This document shows positions 60,702-64,000 of a stretch of DNA of 64,000 nt, piece after piece. The notes beneath the pieces are model-generated. The model ran no database searches and was not told the origin of the DNA. It saw nothing but the letters and a program-made list of their open reading frames with translations. A program made the position numbers and the translations under genes. Every line of letters begins with the position of its first letter. Position 1 is the stretch's first letter. The DNA comes from Synechococcus sp. CCY 0621 (GTDB lineage: Bacteria; Cyanobacteriota; Cyanobacteriia; PCC-6307; Cyanobiaceae): the NCBI RefSeq assembly GCF_019038465.1, contig NZ_JAFKRH010000014.1, forward strand, positions 62,001 through 126,000, in the 5' to 3' direction.

Positions 60702-61867
60702 GGGGTCCCCCTGCCCAGGGCGCGGGCCACGAACCGGCGGCGCAGCAGCTCCAGTCCCCAGCCGCCGCCGAGGAACAGCACCCCCAGGCCGATCAGGCTG
60801 GCGGAGCGGCCCAGGCTGTCCATCACCTGGGAGACGTAGAAGGTCAGCACGTCAATGGCGATCAGGGCAGCGCCGAAGTTGACCCGCTCGGAGCGGCCAT
60901 CCATCACTCCCCAGGCCACGAGCAACAGGCCGCCGACGGCCCACCAGAGGTAGGTGAACACACCGGCGTCCTGATGGCTCCCCCAGGCCATCGCCAACCC
61001 CGGCAGCAGCCAGCCGATCGCCACCCCCAGCGGCCAGGCGCGCCGCCCCCGCAGGCGCAGGCCCAGCAGCAGGGGGGTGCCCAGGGCCACGGCCCAGCCG
61101 CAGAGCGACAGCAGCAGGGGCAGGGGCGGGGGCGGCGTGCCCGGAGCCCAGTGGGTGAACAGGTGCCAGAGCAGGCCCGCCGGCAGCAGGCCCAGCCCAC
61201 CCAGCCAGAGCAGCACCCGTCGCGCCGGCGCGGTGGGACCTGGTCCTGTCGGCGCCCCCAGATAGGAGAGGCTGAGCAGCAGCAGGCCCGCCACCGGCGC
61301 CGCCACAGCCGTTGGATCCCCGGATCCCCCCTGGAGTCCCTGGGTGGTTCCATTAACGGCCATCAGCCATTCGCTGATCAGCCAGGCCGGCCCCACCAGG
61401 GCCAGCAGCGCCAGCTGGGGCCACTGGCGCAGCAATCCCCAGCCCAGGCCAGCGCCCAGGCCCCAAAGCAGCAGCCCCAGGGGCCAGTGGGCTTCCAGGT
61501 GGAACAGTTGGCCGGCCAGGAAGATGCCGGCCCCCAGGGTGACGGTGCCCACCCCGTGCAGGGTCACGGCCAGGGGCGGGAAGCGTTCCTCCACAGCGGC
61601 GGCGCCCCCGTGCAGTCCCACCACCAGGGCCAGAAGCAGCGCGAAACGCTGCGCCGGCGCAAGGGCCTCCCAGTGGGTGGAGACGAACAGCAGCAGACCG
61701 GCGGCCACCAGCACGCCCCCCAGGGCGACGGCCACCAGTACAGGGACCCGCAGCCGTTGGGGGCTGGGTTGGGCCCGTTCCCAGGCCCGGATGGCCTCGG
61801 CGCCTGCGGGGTCGATCAGGCCCGCCTGCCGCCAGCGCTCCAGCCGTGATTCCCAGCCATCGCCCAT
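60698..61867 (-). CDS. DUF2157 multi-helix membrane protein
   Basis: A 389-residue protein. The cytoplasmic head (RLERWRQAGLIDPAGAEAI) is the DUF2157 N-terminal domain, followed by VPVLVAVALGGVLVAAGLLL and about ten further helices. VNFGAALIAIDVLTFYVSQV and SLIGLGVLFLGGGWGLELLR form the end. It is coupled to the GDYXXLXY gene, and the pair is thought to form one membrane assembly of unknown role. Confidence 0.87.
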   Translation of the reverse strand: MGDGWESRLERWRQAGLIDPAGAEAIRAWERAQPSPQRLRVPVLVAVALGGVLVAAGLLLFVSTHWEALAPAQRFALLLALVVGLHGGAAAVEERFPPLAVTLHGVGTVTLGAGIFLAGQLFHLEAHWPLGLLLWGLGAGLGWGLLRQWPQLALLALVGPAWLISEWLMAVNGTTQGLQGGSGDPTAVAAPVAGLLLLSLSYLGAPTGPGPTAPARRVLLWLGGLGLLPAGLLWHLFTHWAPGTPPPPLPLLLSLCGWAVALGTPLLLGLRLRGRRAWPLGVAIGWLLPGLAMAWGSHQDAGVFTYLWWAVGGLLLVAWGVMDGRSERVNFGAALIAIDVLTFYVSQVMDSLGRSASLIGLGVLFLGGGWGLELLRRRFVARALGRGTP

Positions 61868-62320
61868 GGCTGGAGGCTAGGGGGAGCGGCGTTTTGCGAC
61901 CACGGGCCCACGACCCGCGCCTCCCCCCTGCGCCTGCCGAGAACCTCGCCCACATTCATGACCCGGCTGGCCCGAATTCCACTGGCAGGACCACCATGTG
62001 GAGGCGGTGAAGTTCGCAGCAAGAGGTTCAGATCATTCCAGGCCCGAATCCTTGTGCGGGCCACGAAATACTCGCCATCGGATCCGCATTCTGATCGCCA
62101 ACACCAGGGTCAACCTGGCGATGACCACAACATCGATCCGAAGGCTTCTTGCTGTGCCATTCGCATGCCGCACGCCCCCCTTCCGACGAGGTGACGAGAC
62201 ACGTGGCCGGCTGAGATGGCAGCTCGGGAGGACGTTTACAACGATTTCGCGGGCCATGGGCTAGCCCAGAAGGCTCTGATTAGCGTTCTCAACAAGACCA
62301 CTGCCGCTGCGACGTCCCCG
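61868..62320 (+). other. Decayed intergenic stretch before the arylsulfatase gene
   Basis: About 450 bp with no intact gene. It holds a fragment of a second 2OG-oxygenase gene (61972-62012) and then sequence that is visibly less GC-rich. Short frames on both strands lack family sequence. One of them (ATG 62216) runs in frame into the arylsulfatase and could be a longer start, but homologues begin at MPLNEYKPG. Confidence 0.55.
61972..62012 (+). pseudogene. Fragment of a second 2OG-Fe(II) oxygenase gene
   Basis: These 41 bases match 57844-57884 inside the intact oxygenase gene with three mismatches. The encoded residues (EFHWQDHHVEAVK) are identical because all three changes are at third codon positions. 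Flanking bases do not match. So it is a relic of a diverged functional paralogue or homologue, not a recent copy of the intact gene. Confidence 0.75.
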
Positions 62321-64000
62321 ATGCCCCTCAACGAATACAAGCCCGGCACCGCCTTCCCCGGTGTGATCGGCCGCACCGCCGATGTGTCGACCCCGGCCTG
62401 GCCCGAGCCCAACCGGGCGAAGGAGGGTGCGCCGAACGTGCTGTACATCGTTCTGGACGACACGGGCTTCGGGCAGCTCGGCTGCTACGGCAGTCCGATC
62501 GCCACGCCGCATCTGGATGCCCTGGCGGCCGATGGGCTGCGCTACAGCAACATGCACACCACGGCGCTCTGCTCGCCGTCACGCTCCTGCATGCTCACGG
62601 GGCGCAACCACCATTCCAACGGGCTGGCCTGCATCACCGAGGGGTCAATGGGCTACCCAGGCTCCAACGGCTACATCCCGTTCGAGAACGGCTTCCTCTC
62701 CGAGATTCTGCTGCAGAAGGGCTACAACACCTATGCCGTGGGTAAGTGGCACCTCACGCCTGCGGAGGCCACCTCCGCCGCCGGACCCTACGACCGCTGG
62801 CCCCTGGGAAGGGGTTTTGAGCGCTTCTACGGCTTCCTCGGCGGTGACACGCACCAGTACTACCCCGAGCTGGTGCGCGACAACACCCAGGTGGAACCTG
62901 AGACAACTCCTGAGCAGGGCTATCACCTCACGCCGGATCTGGTGGAGAAGGCGAAGGCGATGATCGCCGATGCCAAGCAGGTGGCGCCGAACAAGCCCTT
63001 CTTCATGTACTTCTGCACCGGCGCCATGCATGCGCCCCACCATGTGCCGAAGCAATGGGCCGACAAATACAAGGGTCAATTCGACGACGGCTGGGACGCC
63101 TACCGCGAGCAGACGTTCGCCCGCCAGAAGGCGCTGGGTCTCATTCCCCCGAACACCACTCTCTCCCGCCACGATCCCGACGTGCAGGACTGGGCCTCTC
63201 TCTCGGACGATGAGCGCCGGTTGTATGCCCGCATGATGGAGGTGTTCGCCGGCTTTCTGGAGCACACCGACCACTACATCGGCGAGCTGATCGCGTTCCT
63301 CAAGGAGTTGGGCGAATACGAGAACACCCTGATCATGGTGATCTCCGACAACGGCGCCAGCTCCGAGGGCGGACCCACCGGATCGGTGAACGAGGGCAAG
63401 TTCTTCAACAACGTGCCGGAAAACCTGGAGCAGAACCTGGCCGCCATCGACGACATCGGCGGACCGAAGTACTTCAACCACTACCCCTGGGGCTGGACCC
63501 ATGCCGGCAACACCCCCTTCCGCCGCTGGAAGCGCGAGACCTACCGGGGCGGCACCAGCGATCCCTTCATCGTGAGCTGGCCGAAAGGCATCAACGCCAG
63601 GGGGGAGATCCGCAGCCAGTACGCCCATGCGATCGACATGGTGCCCACCGTGCTCGATGCCCTGGGGATCGAGGCGCCCACCACCATCCGGGGGGTGACC
63701 CAGAGCCCGATCGAGGGCTTCAGCCTGGTCTCCTCGTTCGACGAGGCCACTGCGGCGAGCAAGCACATCACCCAGTACTTCGAGATGTTCGGCCATCGCT
63801 CCCTGTATCACCAGGGCTGGCGTGCGGTCTGCCCCTGGCCGGGCACTTCCTTCAGCGAATCGGGCCGCAGGTTCGGCGATCCCATCTCCTACGACCAGCT
63901 GATCCAGCTCGACGCCCACGGCTGGGAGCTCTACAACCTCGAGGAGGATTTCGCTGAAACCAACGACCTGGCCGCCAGCGAGCGCGACCGCCTCATCGCC
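62321..64000 (+). CDS. Arylsulfatase (type I, cysteine-type), continues past the right edge
   Basis: At least 560 residues of a sulfatase that is typically near 780. From MPLNEYKPGTAFPGVIGRT the metal residues appear in VLYIVLDDTGFGQLGCYG (D46, D47). C84 in CSPSRSCMLTGR is the residue converted to formylglycine by a maturase. GKWHLTP, MHAPHHVPKQW and SDNGASSEGGPTGSVN complete the active site. No signal peptide is visible. It hydrolyses sulfate esters. A GTGCGG-like upstream in-frame ATG (62216) is a weaker start. Confidence 0.93.
   Translation, partial: MPLNEYKPGTAFPGVIGRTADVSTPAWPEPNRAKEGAPNVLYIVLDDTGFGQLGCYGSPIATPHLDALAADGLRYSNMHTTALCSPSRSCMLTGRNHHSNGLACITEGSMGYPGSNGYIPFENGFLSEILLQKGYNTYAVGKWHLTPAEATSAAGPYDRWPLGRGFERFYGFLGGDTHQYYPELVRDNTQVEPETTPEQGYHLTPDLVEKAKAMIADAKQVAPNKPFFMYFCTGAMHAPHHVPKQWADKYKGQFDDGWDAYREQTFARQKALGLIPPNTTLSRHDPDVQDWASLSDDERRLYARMMEVFAGFLEHTDHYIGELIAFLKELGEYENTLIMVISDNGASSEGGPTGSVNEGKFFNNVPENLEQNLAAIDDIGGPKYFNHYPWGWTHAGNTPFRRWKRETYRGGTSDPFIVSWPKGINARGEIRSQYAHAIDMVPTVLDALGIEAPTTIRGVTQSPIEGFSLVSSFDEATAASKHITQYFEMFGHRSLYHQGWRAVCPWPGTSFSESGRRFGDPISYDQLIQLDAHGWELYNLEEDFAETNDLAASERDRLIA

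Overview
The window is very GC-rich, densely packed, double-stranded-coding DNA that looks like the chromosome of a Cyanobium/Synechococcus-type picocyanobacterium. The evidence is a cyAbrB regulator, a ScyD/ScyE protein with the cyanobacterial form of the PEP-CTERM signal, DUF3721 and DUF4079 proteins, SelD fused to an FAD oxidoreductase, and scattered HIP1 octamers (GCGATCGC). The organism name is inference. I saw no tRNA, rRNA, CRISPR array or insertion sequence. Most junctions are 1-16 bp overlaps, so operons can be read with fair confidence.

Layout. 0-8.2 kb: a GH63-type glucosidase (cut by the left edge) behind a YdeP-type molybdoenzyme, a VOC protein convergent with a glutaredoxin, a DGPF (YciI) protein with its ECF42-type sigma factor and a DUF1971 protein, a TerB/Coq4-like fusion and a DUF6880 protein. 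8.2-10.8 kb: remnants of an SDR and a TetR gene beside katG. 10.9-19.1 kb: a two-helix membrane protein coupled to a lysozyme/L,D-transpeptidase fusion, a CaCA exchanger, then SulP coupled to oxidoreductase-SelD and convergent with mnmH, a compact selenium module. 19.2-25.9 kb: phosphonate-type ABC genes, with phnD separated from phnC and a double-length permease by ChaN/PDZ, SDR, CDF and DoxX genes. 27.6-33.8 kb: a five-gene minus-strand run (MGS/lipid kinase, metallophosphatase, methyltransferase, MoaB, MscS).

33.8-35.7 kb is lower in GC and holds a frameshifted HAD phosphatase and a broken Ntn hydrolase. 35.7-38.2 kb carries a DHFR-like protein, a BASS transporter and two DUF3721 proteins, one with a striking five-residue solenoid repeat. 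38.2-46.6 kb is a sulfur/redox region: a persulfide-detoxification operon (persulfide dioxygenase-rhodanese, rhodanese-DUF2892, TauE, OsmC, GNAT) divergent from a BigR/SqrR-like ArsR regulator, then HPP, a cytochrome b with a Tat/lipoprotein molybdoenzyme, CcdA-TlpA, a broken DUF4079 gene and a DM13 protein.

46.6-51.6 kb has a Kir-like protein without a potassium filter, an EamA-sigma-anti-sigma-bicupin operon and an orphan ZnuB. 52-64 kb contains cyAbrB, a lipoprotein/MscS pair, ScyD, a 2OG oxygenase, an acyltransferase, a second Coq4-like protein, a GDYXXLXY/DUF2157 pair, a decayed intergenic stretch with a fragment of a second 2OG oxygenase, and an arylsulfatase cut by the right edge.
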